A stretch of DNA of 64,000 nt from Hyphomicrobiaceae bacterium (lineage in GTDB: Bacteria; Pseudomonadota; Alphaproteobacteria; Rhizobiales; Hyphomicrobiaceae), in assembly GCA_020638035.1 (NCBI GenBank), contig JACKJI010000002.1:256252-320251 (forward strand). Reading direction: 5' to 3'. A program made the translations under genes and the position numbers. The notes below the pieces were generated by a model. The model was not told where the DNA came from, made no database searches, and saw only the letters and a program-made list of their open reading frames with translations. This document shows, in pieces, positions 1-9,229 of this stretch. Within the stretch, counting starts at the first letter, position 1; every line of letters starts with the position of its first letter.

Positions 1-46
1 CGGCGCTGGCGATCGCTCGCCTGTGCACGTCGGAACTCCTGACACT

Positions 47-64
47 CTAGGGTCCGTACCCTAG
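47..64. repeat. Dispersed palindrome, copy 1
   Basis: An 18-base near-palindrome with 7-bp arms CTAGGGT/ACCCTAG around a CCGT centre. Two related copies lie at about 22229 and 54286. It sits in the non-coding stretch before the large secreted-protein gene. The function is unknown; it could be a protein-binding site or a small repeat. Confidence 0.5.
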
Positions 65-257
65 GTCTTCTCGATCGCGAGCGAGGCCCCGATTTTTGCG
101 TGTCATTGCCGGCATGCTGCGATACTGTTTTATTTTCATGCTGTTGAATTTCCATCCTGGACGGTCCCGTCGTGAACCAAACGCACGCGGCGAGCGACCA
201 AGCCTCAGAGGCCATCCCGGCCCAAACCCTCTGACAGCTTGGAAGGAGAGTTAAGAA

Positions 258-3200
258 ATGAACTGCCCTGGTCCATCCGCAGAATTTGCTGCGGAGACTG
301 CACGGTGCGCAACCTGGCACCGGTGCGGCTCCCCACCACCTGGCGTTCCTCCCGCGGATCGCCGCCCTGACGCCGGCCGCAGCATGACGGCCCTGTATCG
401 CTACATCGCCGGGTTGTTGATCGCAGCCCTCGTGCTTGCCGGCCTGTTGCCGGCCTCCTCTGCCCGCGCCCAGGACGAGCAGAACCTTTTCTCGCCCGGT
501 GATGCCGTCGTCACGGGCTTTTCCGGAATCCAACCGAACGGCGCGCTCCTGATCCCGGGCATGAGCCCGCTCGATCAGTTCTTCATCAACACCGAAGGTG
601 CATCGGCCCAGATCCTGTCGATGGGCGCGCTTGGCGAGCCCCCGCGCGGACAGCTTGTCACGCCGATGGTGCGCAAGCCCATTCCGGCCAGCGAGATCGG
701 ACAGGTGTTCCCCATCGCGCTGATGGAGAATGCGGACAACAAGAGTCCGCCTGCGATTCTGCTCGGCGCCACTTCGATGTTCGGCCTCCACATTGTCAAG
801 CCGGACAGCAATGGCGACGGCGTGGCCGAACGCATCCGCACCGGTGACGCTGGTGCGTTCTGGATGCCCGGCATGTTCGCCGACGACAAGGGCGGTTCGC
901 CCGGCGCCATTTGGCGCGTCGACGGCGTTTCGGGTGACGTGACGCTATTTGCAACCATCCCGGACAACTCCGGCCCCGGCCTCGGTGACGTCGTCTTCGA
1001 CAAGGCGTCACGCCAGGTATTCGTCTCCGATCTCGATAGCGGCTTGATCCATCGCCTGGACGAGAACGGACAGCCAATCGACACCTTCGATCACGGCGTT
1101 TCGGGCCGCCCCGCCAAGGGGCTCGTTCCCGTTTCCGATGACGGCAAGAAGGCCGATATCGAGAGCAATACCTTCGATGTGGAGAAACCCGATACGTGGG
1201 GGCTCACGCAGGTGGAACGCCGTGTGCATGGCATGGCCATGCACGAAGGCCGGCTCTACTACACCGCTGACCACAAGGTCTGGTCCATCGGCATCAAGAC
1301 AGATGGCGGCTTTGCCGGCGATCCGCGTTGGGAACTCGACGTCGCGGCCAGCAAGCCCGACACGCAGCTTTCCGACATGCTGTTCGACAAGTCCGGCCGC
1401 ATGTACGTTGCCGAGCGTGCCGCCCAGCGCGGCAGCTATGACTATTCCGAGTTCGCCGAGCCAACTTCCGCCGAGGTCAAGCGTTACCGGCTCGAAAGCC
1501 CTGATAATCCTGCAACGCCCAGCCGCTGGGTCCCCGATCCGGAGACTTACGCCATCGGCCTGCCGGCCGATCATCGCCATTCCAACGGCGGCATCACGCT
1601 GGGATTCCCCTACGACGAGACGGGACTGAGGACCAACGCCTGCGGCGAGTTCCTCTGGACCACTGGCGAACGGCTGCGCACCGGCGAGTTCGCACAGGGC
1701 GATGCGGCTGGCGATCCGGCCGCCAATGCCGACGTGCACGGCCTGCAGGGCAACCCGGTTGATCTCGTGCGGCCGCAGAATGTGCCGCCGACGACTTCCT
1801 ACTTTACGGACTACGACAACTTCTTCGGCGACGCGGAGAAGGCCGGCCACATGGGCGATGTCGAGATCTGGCAGCCCTGCGACGCCAAGGTCGGTGAGCT
1901 TCCGCCCTGGGGCGAGCCGGTCACCGAGGAGCCGCCGGATTATCCGCCGGAGTTCCCGGAGCCAGAGCGCCCGTTCCACACCAACCTGGAGCTGCGCAAG
2001 TATGCCGATCCGCATTCGTGCTGGCGGTGGGGCGCGAACTGGGTGTGCCGCTACACGATCCGGATCACCAACACCGGTCCGGACGACTACTTCGGCGACA
2101 TGCAGATCCGCGACGTCTTCCCGGCCGATCCGCCGGGCCTCGTGACGCATCTGGAACCGCAACCGCCGTGGTTCTGCTGGCAGCCCGGTGGCAGTGCCGC
2201 GGAGACCCGCTGCTGGCGCCCCGACGTGTTCCTGGCGGCGGGCGACTCTCTGTTCATGACCGTGTGGGCAGGCGTGCCGGCCGATCAGCGCCGCTGCCGC
2301 CTCACGAATATCGCCGAGATCGAGTGGGCTCCAGGCGGCTCGTCCTGGAATACCGACCCGACCGACGACATCGACGAGGCGACCGCAGTCATCCCCGATC
2401 CGGAGTGCCGCCCCGACGGCCAGGAGTCCGATCTGGAGCTGAAGAAGACCTTCGACAACTGCTCGATCTTCGACGGGCGGATCAACTGCGGCTTCCACAT
2501 CACCGTCGAGAACCTCGGCCCCGGCATCTATGACGGCCCGATCGTCGTGCGTGACACGATGCCTGCGGGTGTCAGTTTCGACTGGGCGTCGGTTGTCGAC
2601 TGGAACTGCGGAAATGTCGGCGGCAATACGTTCGAATGTACGCTGCTGCCAGCGGCCATCTCGCCGATGGGACCGGGTGATATGGTGCATCTGTGGGTGT
2701 GGGCATCGATCCCCATCGCAGACGCGCGCCAGTACCAGTGCCGGATCCCGAACCGCGCGTGGATCGCAAGCCCGCTCGGAGCGCCGAGCAACACCGATGC
2801 GACCAATGACGCCGACGACGCCACGGCGCAGCTTCCAGAGGAGCTTTGCCGCAATACTCAGACCAACCTGAGGATCGACAAGGCGCCCTATAACGCCACG
2901 TGTGGCTTCAATGGGATCGAGTTCTTCTGCGGCTATAAGGTCCGCGTGACGAACACCGGCCCCGGTCCCTACAACGGTCCAATCGATGTTCGCGATACGG
3001 CTCCGGCCGGAACGACGATCCTGATGGGACCGGCCACCGATCCGTGGGCCTGCGGTCCGCAGGCCGGTACGACGAGGGACTGCCACCTGCCCAACGCCAA
3101 CCTACCGGCTCCGGGCAGCTTCACAGAGTTCGTCGTCGCGCTTCAGGTGCCGCGTGCAATTGCGCGCGACAATCAGTGCCAGATCCGCAACCGGGCCGAC

Positions 3201-5471
3201 ATCGTCTCGCCGCTCGGCCCGCCGAGCAACACGAACGGGGCCGACGATACCTCCAACGGTATCGCCACGATCCCCGGCGAGTTCTGCGACGATCCGCCAC
3301 CGCCACCACCCCCGCCGCCGCCGCCGCCGATCGAGCCGGAGGAGAGCAGCAACTTGCGGGTCGAGAAGCATGCCGACGGCGATTGCCTGGAAACCAATGC
3401 CGGCATCGAATGCAAGTGGATCATCACGGTCGAGAATACCGGTCCCGACAACTTCTCCGGCACCGTCGTGCTCGACGAGCTGCTGCCGGCCGAGCCCACC
3501 ACAGGCACCTGGAACTTCCCCTGGGTCTGCGACGGCACCGGTGGCGGTGGTGGTGCGGTCTGCACGCATGACAACGCCAACATCGTGACCGGAAACCACA
3601 TCACGTTGGAGCTGACGACTGCGTTCACGCCCGCACAGGTTCGCGAGATGGGCTGCAGGCTCGACAACTCCGTCTCGATCGCCGAACCGGCTGGCGGTAC
3701 GCCGTCGAACACTGATCCCTCAGATGATCAGAGCTTCGATACGGCGTTCGCTCCCCGCCTGTGCGAGAAGACCGGCACCGACTGCCCGCCCGGCTACATC
3801 TTCGATGATGGCCAGTGCGTGCCCAAGGGGCCGAGCTGCCCGTCCGGTTGGACGAGGACGCCCGTGCGCGGCAAGTGCTGCCCGCCCGGCGAGCCCTGGA
3901 ACGGCCGCGAGTGTGGTCGCTACGAGCCGCCCGGCATCATCACGCCGCCACCGATCCTGCCGCCGCGCGAGTGCCCGTTCGGCATGCGCGAGGTGAGTTC
4001 GACGCGTGCTCACTACCTGCGTCGTGAAGGCTGGACGGTTCGTCGCTACGATGGACTGTGGTGTGTGCGTCCGCCGCACAGGCACGTGTGCCCGTTCGGC
4101 TTCGAGGAAGTGCCAGGCCGGCGCGTCGACATCCTGCGTCAGCGGGGTTGGTCCATCACGCGTGCCGGCGACAAGTGGTGTGGCAAGGAACCACCGCCTG
4201 TCTACTGCCCGCGTGACATGCAGCCCATCGACGCCTCACGCGTGCCGGCCTACCGGCGCCAGGGCTGGCGTCTTGCCCGCCTGCGCGACGGCAAGTGGTG
4301 CGGCCGGCCTCCGGTCCAGGTTTGCAGGCCGCCGCTCGTCGGCAAGTGGCCGGACTGCCGCCCACCGGTGGGTCCGGAGCTATGCCCGCCGCCGATGAAG
4401 CCGGTGTCGGCACGCGAAGCGTTCCGTCTGCGCAAGCTCGGAGCCAATGTCACGCGGCTGAAGAGCGGCCAGTGGTGCGCCGCGAAGGTCACCCACTGCC
4501 CGCTTGGCAGCCACCTCGATGATGGCGTGTGCGTGCCGATCGGCGGCAAACGGTGCAAGCCGCCGCTCATCGGCAAGTGGCCCGATTGCCATAGGCCGAA
4601 CGAGGGTCACAAGTGCTGGAACGGCATCGTTGTGCCGCCCGGCAAGGCGTGCCCGCCAGAGCCCTGTGGCCGCGGCTTCATCGGCTTCAAGCCGAACTGC
4701 AAGCCGATCCACAACCCCGGAGAGGAATGCCGCCAGAAAGGTGGCTTCTGGAACGGCAAGGTGTGCGTGATCCGTCAGGTGACATGCCCCGACGGCTCCA
4801 AAGCGCCAAGCCGCAAACAGTGCCCGCAGGTTCACGTCTGCCCGGACGGCAAGAAGGTGAGCAATCCCAAGCTCTGCCCACCGGTCCTGCACACCTGCCC
4901 GGATGGCAAGAAGGTGCGCGATCCCAAGCAGTGCGCGCCGGTCCTGCACACCTGCCCCAACGGCAAGAAGGTGCGCGATCCCAAGCAGTGCCCGCCGATC
5001 CTGCACACCTGCCCCGACGGCAAGAAGGTGCGTGATCCCAAGCAATGCGGCCCGACGCGCGTGCCGTGTGGTCCCGGCTTCATCGGCTTCAAGCCGAACT
5101 GCAAGCCGATCCGCCAGCCCTGCCCGCCGGGAACGATCGGCAAGTTCCAGCCGAACTGCCGTCCGGTGAAGCCGATCAAGCCCAAGCCGATCGTCAAGCC
5201 GTGCCCACCTGGCACGGTCGGACCCGGGCAGCCCAACTGCAAGCGGATCGCGCCCGTGAAGCCGATCAAGCCCAAGCCGGTCGTCAAGCCGTGCCCGCCT
5301 GGCACGGTCGGACCTGGGCAGCCCAACTGCAAGCGGATCGCGCCCGTGAAGCCCAAGCAGCCGCCGAAGGTGAAGCCGAACAAGCCGAAGCCGCAGGTTC
5401 GCATCCCCTGTCCGCCTGGGACGGTCGGCAAGTTCCAGCCCAACTGCCGGGTCGTTCAGAAGAAGAAATAG
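258..5471 (+). CDS. Large secreted Cys/Pro-rich repeat protein with DUF11-like domains
   Basis: Probable exported surface protein of unknown function, 1737 residues. The ATG at 258 has a good ribosome binding site (GGAG at 245-248). An in-frame ATG at 384 (codon 43) opens a classic Sec signal peptide ending SSARAQ near residue 72, so the start may be 384. Residues about 75-570 look like a beta-propeller-type domain. Four DUF11-like Ig-type repeats follow, starting near residues 577, 726, 871 and 1033, each with an NTGP or NLGP core; about 12 prolines in a row precede the fourth. The tail (about 1190-1737) is Cys-rich: four units of the pattern CP-x-M/F...GW...W-C begin near 1239, 1278, 1317 and 1376, then 19-residue CPDGKKVRDPKQC units, then 30-residue CPPGTVGPGQPNC units with Lys/Pro linkers. 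No enzyme motif, LPXTG or autotransporter domain was recognised. It stands alone, with two hairpins after the stop. Confidence 0.85.
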   Translation: MNCPGPSAEFAAETARCATWHRCGSPPPGVPPADRRPDAGRSMTALYRYIAGLLIAALVLAGLLPASSARAQDEQNLFSPGDAVVTGFSGIQPNGALLIPGMSPLDQFFINTEGASAQILSMGALGEPPRGQLVTPMVRKPIPASEIGQVFPIALMENADNKSPPAILLGATSMFGLHIVKPDSNGDGVAERIRTGDAGAFWMPGMFADDKGGSPGAIWRVDGVSGDVTLFATIPDNSGPGLGDVVFDKASRQVFVSDLDSGLIHRLDENGQPIDTFDHGVSGRPAKGLVPVSDDGKKADIESNTFDVEKPDTWGLTQVERRVHGMAMHEGRLYYTADHKVWSIGIKTDGGFAGDPRWELDVAASKPDTQLSDMLFDKSGRMYVAERAAQRGSYDYSEFAEPTSAEVKRYRLESPDNPATPSRWVPDPETYAIGLPADHRHSNGGITLGFPYDETGLRTNACGEFLWTTGERLRTGEFAQGDAAGDPAANADVHGLQGNPVDLVRPQNVPPTTSYFTDYDNFFGDAEKAGHMGDVEIWQPCDAKVGELPPWGEPVTEEPPDYPPEFPEPERPFHTNLELRKYADPHSCWRWGANWVCRYTIRITNTGPDDYFGDMQIRDVFPADPPGLVTHLEPQPPWFCWQPGGSAAETRCWRPDVFLAAGDSLFMTVWAGVPADQRRCRLTNIAEIEWAPGGSSWNTDPTDDIDEATAVIPDPECRPDGQESDLELKKTFDNCSIFDGRINCGFHITVENLGPGIYDGPIVVRDTMPAGVSFDWASVVDWNCGNVGGNTFECTLLPAAISPMGPGDMVHLWVWASIPIADARQYQCRIPNRAWIASPLGAPSNTDATNDADDATAQLPEELCRNTQTNLRIDKAPYNATCGFNGIEFFCGYKVRVTNTGPGPYNGPIDVRDTAPAGTTILMGPATDPWACGPQAGTTRDCHLPNANLPAPGSFTEFVVALQVPRAIARDNQCQIRNRADIVSPLGPPSNTNGADDTSNGIATIPGEFCDDPPPPPPPPPPPPIEPEESSNLRVEKHADGDCLETNAGIECKWIITVENTGPDNFSGTVVLDELLPAEPTTGTWNFPWVCDGTGGGGGAVCTHDNANIVTGNHITLELTTAFTPAQVREMGCRLDNSVSIAEPAGGTPSNTDPSDDQSFDTAFAPRLCEKTGTDCPPGYIFDDGQCVPKGPSCPSGWTRTPVRGKCCPPGEPWNGRECGRYEPPGIITPPPILPPRECPFGMREVSSTRAHYLRREGWTVRRYDGLWCVRPPHRHVCPFGFEEVPGRRVDILRQRGWSITRAGDKWCGKEPPPVYCPRDMQPIDASRVPAYRRQGWRLARLRDGKWCGRPPVQVCRPPLVGKWPDCRPPVGPELCPPPMKPVSAREAFRLRKLGANVTRLKSGQWCAAKVTHCPLGSHLDDGVCVPIGGKRCKPPLIGKWPDCHRPNEGHKCWNGIVVPPGKACPPEPCGRGFIGFKPNCKPIHNPGEECRQKGGFWNGKVCVIRQVTCPDGSKAPSRKQCPQVHVCPDGKKVSNPKLCPPVLHTCPDGKKVRDPKQCAPVLHTCPNGKKVRDPKQCPPILHTCPDGKKVRDPKQCGPTRVPCGPGFIGFKPNCKPIRQPCPPGTIGKFQPNCRPVKPIKPKPIVKPCPPGTVGPGQPNCKRIAPVKPIKPKPVVKPCPPGTVGPGQPNCKRIAPVKPKQPPKVKPNKPKPQVRIPCPPGTVGKFQPNCRVVQKKK
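4884..5054 (+). repeat. 57-bp tandem repeat, three copies, inside the secreted-protein gene
   Basis: Three consecutive 57-bp units begin at 4884, 4941 and 4998, each encoding a 19-residue module of the form V/I-LHTCP-D/N-GKKVRDPKQC. A more diverged unit lies just upstream. The near identity at DNA level indicates recent in-frame duplication and predicts copy-number variation. Confidence 0.85.
5169..5348 (+). repeat. 90-bp tandem repeat, two copies, inside the secreted-protein gene
   Basis: Two near-identical 90-bp units start at 5169 and 5259, each encoding a 30-residue Lys/Pro linker plus a CPPGTVGPGQPNC module. Diverged relatives with GKFQPNC flank them on both sides. Confidence 0.85.
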
Positions 5472-5478
5472 AAGAGCC

Positions 5479-5509
5479 GATGGCCAGGGGCATAAGCGCC
5501 CTGGCCATC
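5479..5509 (+). terminator. Hairpin after the large secreted-protein gene
   Basis: An 11-bp perfect inverted repeat GATGGCCAGGG/CCCTGGCCATC begins 7 bases after the stop codon. No U-run follows directly, so it may act together with the next hairpin. Confidence 0.55.
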
Positions 5510-5522
5510 AGCCGCAGACATC

Positions 5523-5556
5523 AGAAGGGCCGGAGGCGCATACCTCCGGCCCTTCT
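5523..5556. terminator. Strong GC-rich terminator-like hairpin
   Basis: A 14-bp perfect stem AGAAGGGCCGGAGG/CCTCCGGCCCTTCT with a 6-base loop. It lies between the ends of the plus-strand secreted-protein gene and the minus-strand aapM, so it could serve either direction. The T-run on each side is weak. Confidence 0.6.
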
Positions 5557-5713
5557 CTGTCGATGGCTGGTCCATCAGAATGCGATGAAACGCAATGAAG
5601 CCTGGAGCACGTTTGCTTTTCGCGGAATCGCAGCCGCGCTCTATCCATTTGTTTTGAGTTTTTTTCAAGCTGAACCGCCGCGCACGTCAGCTGAACATGC
5701 TCAATCAGCTCGA

Positions 5714-6850
5714 TCAGCGATGCTGTCCCTCGTCAAGGCGTCGTTCGATCCGCTGTGCGTAGCGCGACATGCCAAAGCAGAACACCCAGAACACGAAGCC
5801 GGCGAACACATAGCCTGTGAGCGGCGTCGACGGCGACAGCCACGTCGTATCGGAAGAAACTGCCTGCTGCACGATACCCAGCAGATCGAACAGACCGATG
5901 ATGAGTACGAGGCTCGTGTCCTTGAACAACGCGATAAACGAGTTGACGATGCCGGGAATGACAAGGCGCAATGCCTGCGGCATCACCACGAGCCCGATCT
6001 TCTGCGGGTATGACAGACCAAGCGCATCGGCGGCCTCGTATTGCCCACGCGGGATCGCCTGCAACCCGCCGCGGATCACCTCGGCGAGATAGGCCCCTTC
6101 GAAAAGAGCCACACCGATCAGCGCCCGCGCCAGCTTGTCGAAGGTGACACCCTCGGGCAGGAACAACGGCAACATCACAGAGGCCATGAACAGCATGGTG
6201 ATGAGAGGCACGCCACGCACCAGCTCGATGAAGCCGATCGACGACCAGCGCACGAATGGCAAGCGTGAGCGTCGCCCCAACGCCAGCGCCAATGCGATCG
6301 GGAACGATGCGACGATGCCGACGACGGCCACCACCAGCGTGACCAGGAGGCCGCCCCACATCTCCGTCTCGACAACCGCCAGGCCGAAGTGCCCTCCCGT
6401 CAGCAGGACATAGGCGATCGCGGGGAACGCAATGAGCAGGAACGCAGCGATCCAGCCCTTGCGCGGCACGCCCGGGATCATGACGCCGGCAAGACCCGCC
6501 GCGAACAGTGCCATCGTCAAATCGGCACGCCACCGCTCGGCCGCCGGATAGCGACCGTAGATGAACTGGTCGAGCTTTGCGGTGACGAACGGCCAGCAAG
6601 CACCTGCTCCCTCCTTGGCACAGGCACTGCCATCGCTACCGGTGAACACAGCGCGTACCAGCGCCCAATCGACGATCGCATATGCGGCCGTCCAGGTGAT
6701 CCACACTCCGACCAGTGTCAGCGCAGCATTGAGCGGGGACGAAAAAAGGTTGGCCCGCACCCACGCGAGCGGTCCTGCTCCCGCTGGCGGGGGACGTCTC
6801 GCCGGTGTCGCCCGGTGTCCCATCACCTCATCGCGCCTTGCACTCGTCAT
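5714..6850 (-). CDS. aapM: General amino-acid ABC transporter permease AapM
   Basis: Inner-membrane permease of a polar amino-acid ABC importer of the HisM/GlnP class, 378 residues. Several hydrophobic segments are visible. The conserved C-terminal block contains FIELVRGVPL and later EVIRGGLQAIPRGQYEAA, the EAA loop that contacts the ATPase. The length suits AapM-type permeases, which are longer than single-substrate ones. It starts one base after the aapQ stop, so the two are almost certainly co-translated; together they would form the membrane heterodimer. Confidence 0.9.
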   Translation of the reverse strand: MTSARRDEVMGHRATPARRPPPAGAGPLAWVRANLFSSPLNAALTLVGVWITWTAAYAIVDWALVRAVFTGSDGSACAKEGAGACWPFVTAKLDQFIYGRYPAAERWRADLTMALFAAGLAGVMIPGVPRKGWIAAFLLIAFPAIAYVLLTGGHFGLAVVETEMWGGLLVTLVVAVVGIVASFPIALALALGRRSRLPFVRWSSIGFIELVRGVPLITMLFMASVMLPLFLPEGVTFDKLARALIGVALFEGAYLAEVIRGGLQAIPRGQYEAADALGLSYPQKIGLVVMPQALRLVIPGIVNSFIALFKDTSLVLIIGLFDLLGIVQQAVSSDTTWLSPSTPLTGYVFAGFVFWVFCFGMSRYAQRIERRLDEGQHR

Positions 6851-6851
6851 C

Positions 6852-8072
6852 TCAGCGCTCCACCAGCGCCATGCGCGCGTTGAACCAGTTCATGAGCAGC
6901 GAGGTCACGACACTGAGCAGCAGATAGACGGCCATGGTGATCGCAATCACTTCGATCGCCTGGCTGGTCTGGTTGAGGACTGTTCCAGCGAACACGTGCA
7001 CGAGATCGGGATAGCCGATCGCCACCGCCAGAGACGAGTTCTTGGTGAGATTGAGATACTGGTTGGTGAGCGGCGGAATGATGATGCGCATCGCCTGCGG
7101 AACGACGACGAGCCGCATGGCCTGCCTGCGAGAGAGCCCGAGCGCAGCGGCTGCCTCCTTCTGCCCCTTGGCAACACCCGCGATGCCGGCGCGGACAATC
7201 TCGGCGATGAAAGCCGCTGTATAGAGCGACAGGCCGACCAGGAGTGCGACGAACTCCGGCAACAGCGTGAGGCCGCCGGTAACGTTGAAACGCCCCATCT
7301 GGGGCATGTCAAAGGCGACCGGAAAGCCCGTCATCACCCAAGCGATCGCTGGCGCTGCGGCGACCAGCGCCAACCCAATCCCCACGGCTGGAAAGCCATG
7401 CCCCGTTGCTGCGCGCCGCCGCGCCGCCCACCCCTTGAGCGCCAGCGCCGCTATGACACTGGCCACAAGCGCCGCCACGACGATGCCGATGCCGTCAAGC
7501 CATATGGGCTTGGGAATTGTGAGCCCGCGCACGTTGAGATAGCTCGACAACGGCAAGGTCAGGCTGTCGCGCGGCAGCGGCAGCGATTTCAGAACCGCGA
7601 AGTAGATCGCAAACAACATCAGCAGCGGCGGGATGTTGCGCAGGATCTCGACATACACGCCCGCCAATCGCGCGATCAGCCAGTTCGACGACAGCCGTGC
7701 CATGCCGATGACGAAGCCGATGACGGTCGATATCAAGATGCCGAGCCCGGCGACGAGCAGCGTGTTGAGGAGACCGACCCAGAACGCGCGTCCGTAGCTC
7801 GACGTGTTGGCGTAATCGATCAACGTTTGCGAGATGTCGAACCCGGCGGTACGCTCCAGGAAGCCGAAGCCCGAGGCGATGTTCTGCTTCTCGAGATTTG
7901 TAAGAGCGTTGGACACGATCTCTGCGCCGAGTGCCAGCAGCGCCAGCACCAGCAGCACCTGGAGCACGATGCCACGGGTCGTCGGATCGTAGGCAAGGTC
8001 GCGAAGGCCACGGCGCGGGCGGGCTGGCACCGTGTGCCTTGCCCCGTCCCGCGCTGTGTGCATCTTGACCAT
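6852..8072 (-). CDS. aapQ: General amino-acid ABC transporter permease AapQ
   Basis: Inner-membrane permease partner of AapM, 406 residues, with an extended N-terminus as in AapQ proteins. It has many hydrophobic segments and a C-terminal EIVRAGIAGVAKGQKEAAAA motif, the EAA loop for ATPase contact. It lies between the binding-protein gene aapJ (36 bases upstream) and aapM (1 base downstream). The context supports uptake of a broad range of L-amino acids. Confidence 0.9.
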   Translation of the reverse strand: MVKMHTARDGARHTVPARPRRGLRDLAYDPTTRGIVLQVLLVLALLALGAEIVSNALTNLEKQNIASGFGFLERTAGFDISQTLIDYANTSSYGRAFWVGLLNTLLVAGLGILISTVIGFVIGMARLSSNWLIARLAGVYVEILRNIPPLLMLFAIYFAVLKSLPLPRDSLTLPLSSYLNVRGLTIPKPIWLDGIGIVVAALVASVIAALALKGWAARRRAATGHGFPAVGIGLALVAAAPAIAWVMTGFPVAFDMPQMGRFNVTGGLTLLPEFVALLVGLSLYTAAFIAEIVRAGIAGVAKGQKEAAAALGLSRRQAMRLVVVPQAMRIIIPPLTNQYLNLTKNSSLAVAIGYPDLVHVFAGTVLNQTSQAIEVIAITMAVYLLLSVVTSLLMNWFNARMALVER

Positions 8073-8107
8073 CGTCCGCCGCCACGCCCTGCTGCTTAGC
8101 GCTCAGT

Positions 8108-9130
8108 TCAGCGGATGGGTGGCGCGTACTGCAATCCGCCGTCACGCCACAAGGCATTCTGGCCGCGCGAGATCTTCAGCCTTGAACCCTGTCCGACGTT
8201 GCGCTCGAAGGACTCGCCGTAGTTCCCCACGGCCTTGATGGCCTGATATGCCCAGTCACTGTCGAGCCCCACGCCCTTGCCGAAATCTCCCTCGCTGCCG
8301 AGCAGTCGCTTGACCTCGGGATTGGTGGAGTCCTTCATCTTGTCGACGTTTTCCTGCGTGATGGCGAACTCCTCGGCATTGATCAACGCGAACAGCACCC
8401 AGCGCACGATATTGCCCCATTGCGCATCGCCCTGACGCACGGCGGGCCCGAGGGGTTCCTTGGAGATCACCTCCGGCAGCACGATGTGGTCAGCCGGGGA
8501 ACCGAGTGTCAGCCGCGTTGCGTAGAGCTGCGAGGCATCGGACGTAAACACATCGCAGCGGCCAGCGTTGTAGGCGGCAAGTGTCTCGGGCAGCTTCTCG
8601 ATGACCACGGGTTTGTAGGTCATACCCTGCTGACGGAAATAATCGGCGACGTTGAGTTCCGTCGTCGTGCCGGTCTGCACGCAGATGCTGGCACCCGACA
8701 ATTCCTTTGCCGATTTCACGCCCAGCGCCTTGTTCACCATGAAGCCCTGACCGTCATAATAGTTGATGCCGGCGAAGTTCATGCCCGCGGACGTGTCGCG
8801 GCTCATCGTCCATGTCGTGTTGCGCGACAGCACGTCGATCTCACCCGACTGCAAAGCCGTGAAGCGCTCCTTGGCGGTCAGCGGAACAAACTTCACCTTG
8901 GCCGGGTCCTTGAAGATGGCGGCGGCCACCGCACGGCACAGGTCGACATCAAGTCCTGACCAGTTGCCCTTGTCGTCCGGCGCGCTGAACCCGGCAATGC
9001 CCGTGTTGACACCGCAGACCAACTGACCACGGTCCTTCACCTTCTGAAGCGTGCCTTGCGCCAGCACCGGGCCTGCGGTCACTGCCGCAAGCACGATGGC
9101 GGCAAGCCCCGTCGTCAGAATCGATTTCAT
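8108..9130 (-). CDS. aapJ: Amino-acid ABC transporter substrate-binding protein AapJ
   Basis: Periplasmic binding protein for the Aap importer, 340 residues. The chosen ATG at 9130 starts a clear signal peptide (KSILTTGLAAIVLAAV...VLAQ) and is preceded by GGGAGAG; a longer reading frame upstream lacks such features. The mature part opens KVKDRGQLVCGVN and continues with FSAPDDKGNWSGLDVDLCRA, typical of family 3 solute-binding proteins. It is followed directly by aapQ and aapM and preceded by the ATPase gene. Confidence 0.92.
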   Translation of the reverse strand: MKSILTTGLAAIVLAAVTAGPVLAQGTLQKVKDRGQLVCGVNTGIAGFSAPDDKGNWSGLDVDLCRAVAAAIFKDPAKVKFVPLTAKERFTALQSGEIDVLSRNTTWTMSRDTSAGMNFAGINYYDGQGFMVNKALGVKSAKELSGASICVQTGTTTELNVADYFRQQGMTYKPVVIEKLPETLAAYNAGRCDVFTSDASQLYATRLTLGSPADHIVLPEVISKEPLGPAVRQGDAQWGNIVRWVLFALINAEEFAITQENVDKMKDSTNPEVKRLLGSEGDFGKGVGLDSDWAYQAIKAVGNYGESFERNVGQGSRLKISRGQNALWRDGGLQYAPPIR

Positions 9131-9229
9131 TCGGTCTCTCCCATTCTGCATTCGCCTGACCACGCCGAATGATCCCTGTGCCATTCGCTTCCGGAGTGCC
9201 GGCCATTCCTGCCGGCCTCGTGTAAGGCC

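Noticed and set aside
1008..3086. 692-residue minus-strand open frame opposite the large secreted-protein gene
   Set aside because: Shadow of a real high-GC gene; Arg/Gly/Ala-rich, no motif.
6561..8099. 512-residue plus-strand frame opposite aapQ
   Set aside because: Antisense shadow rich in Arg/His/Gln; aapQ and aapM are clear.
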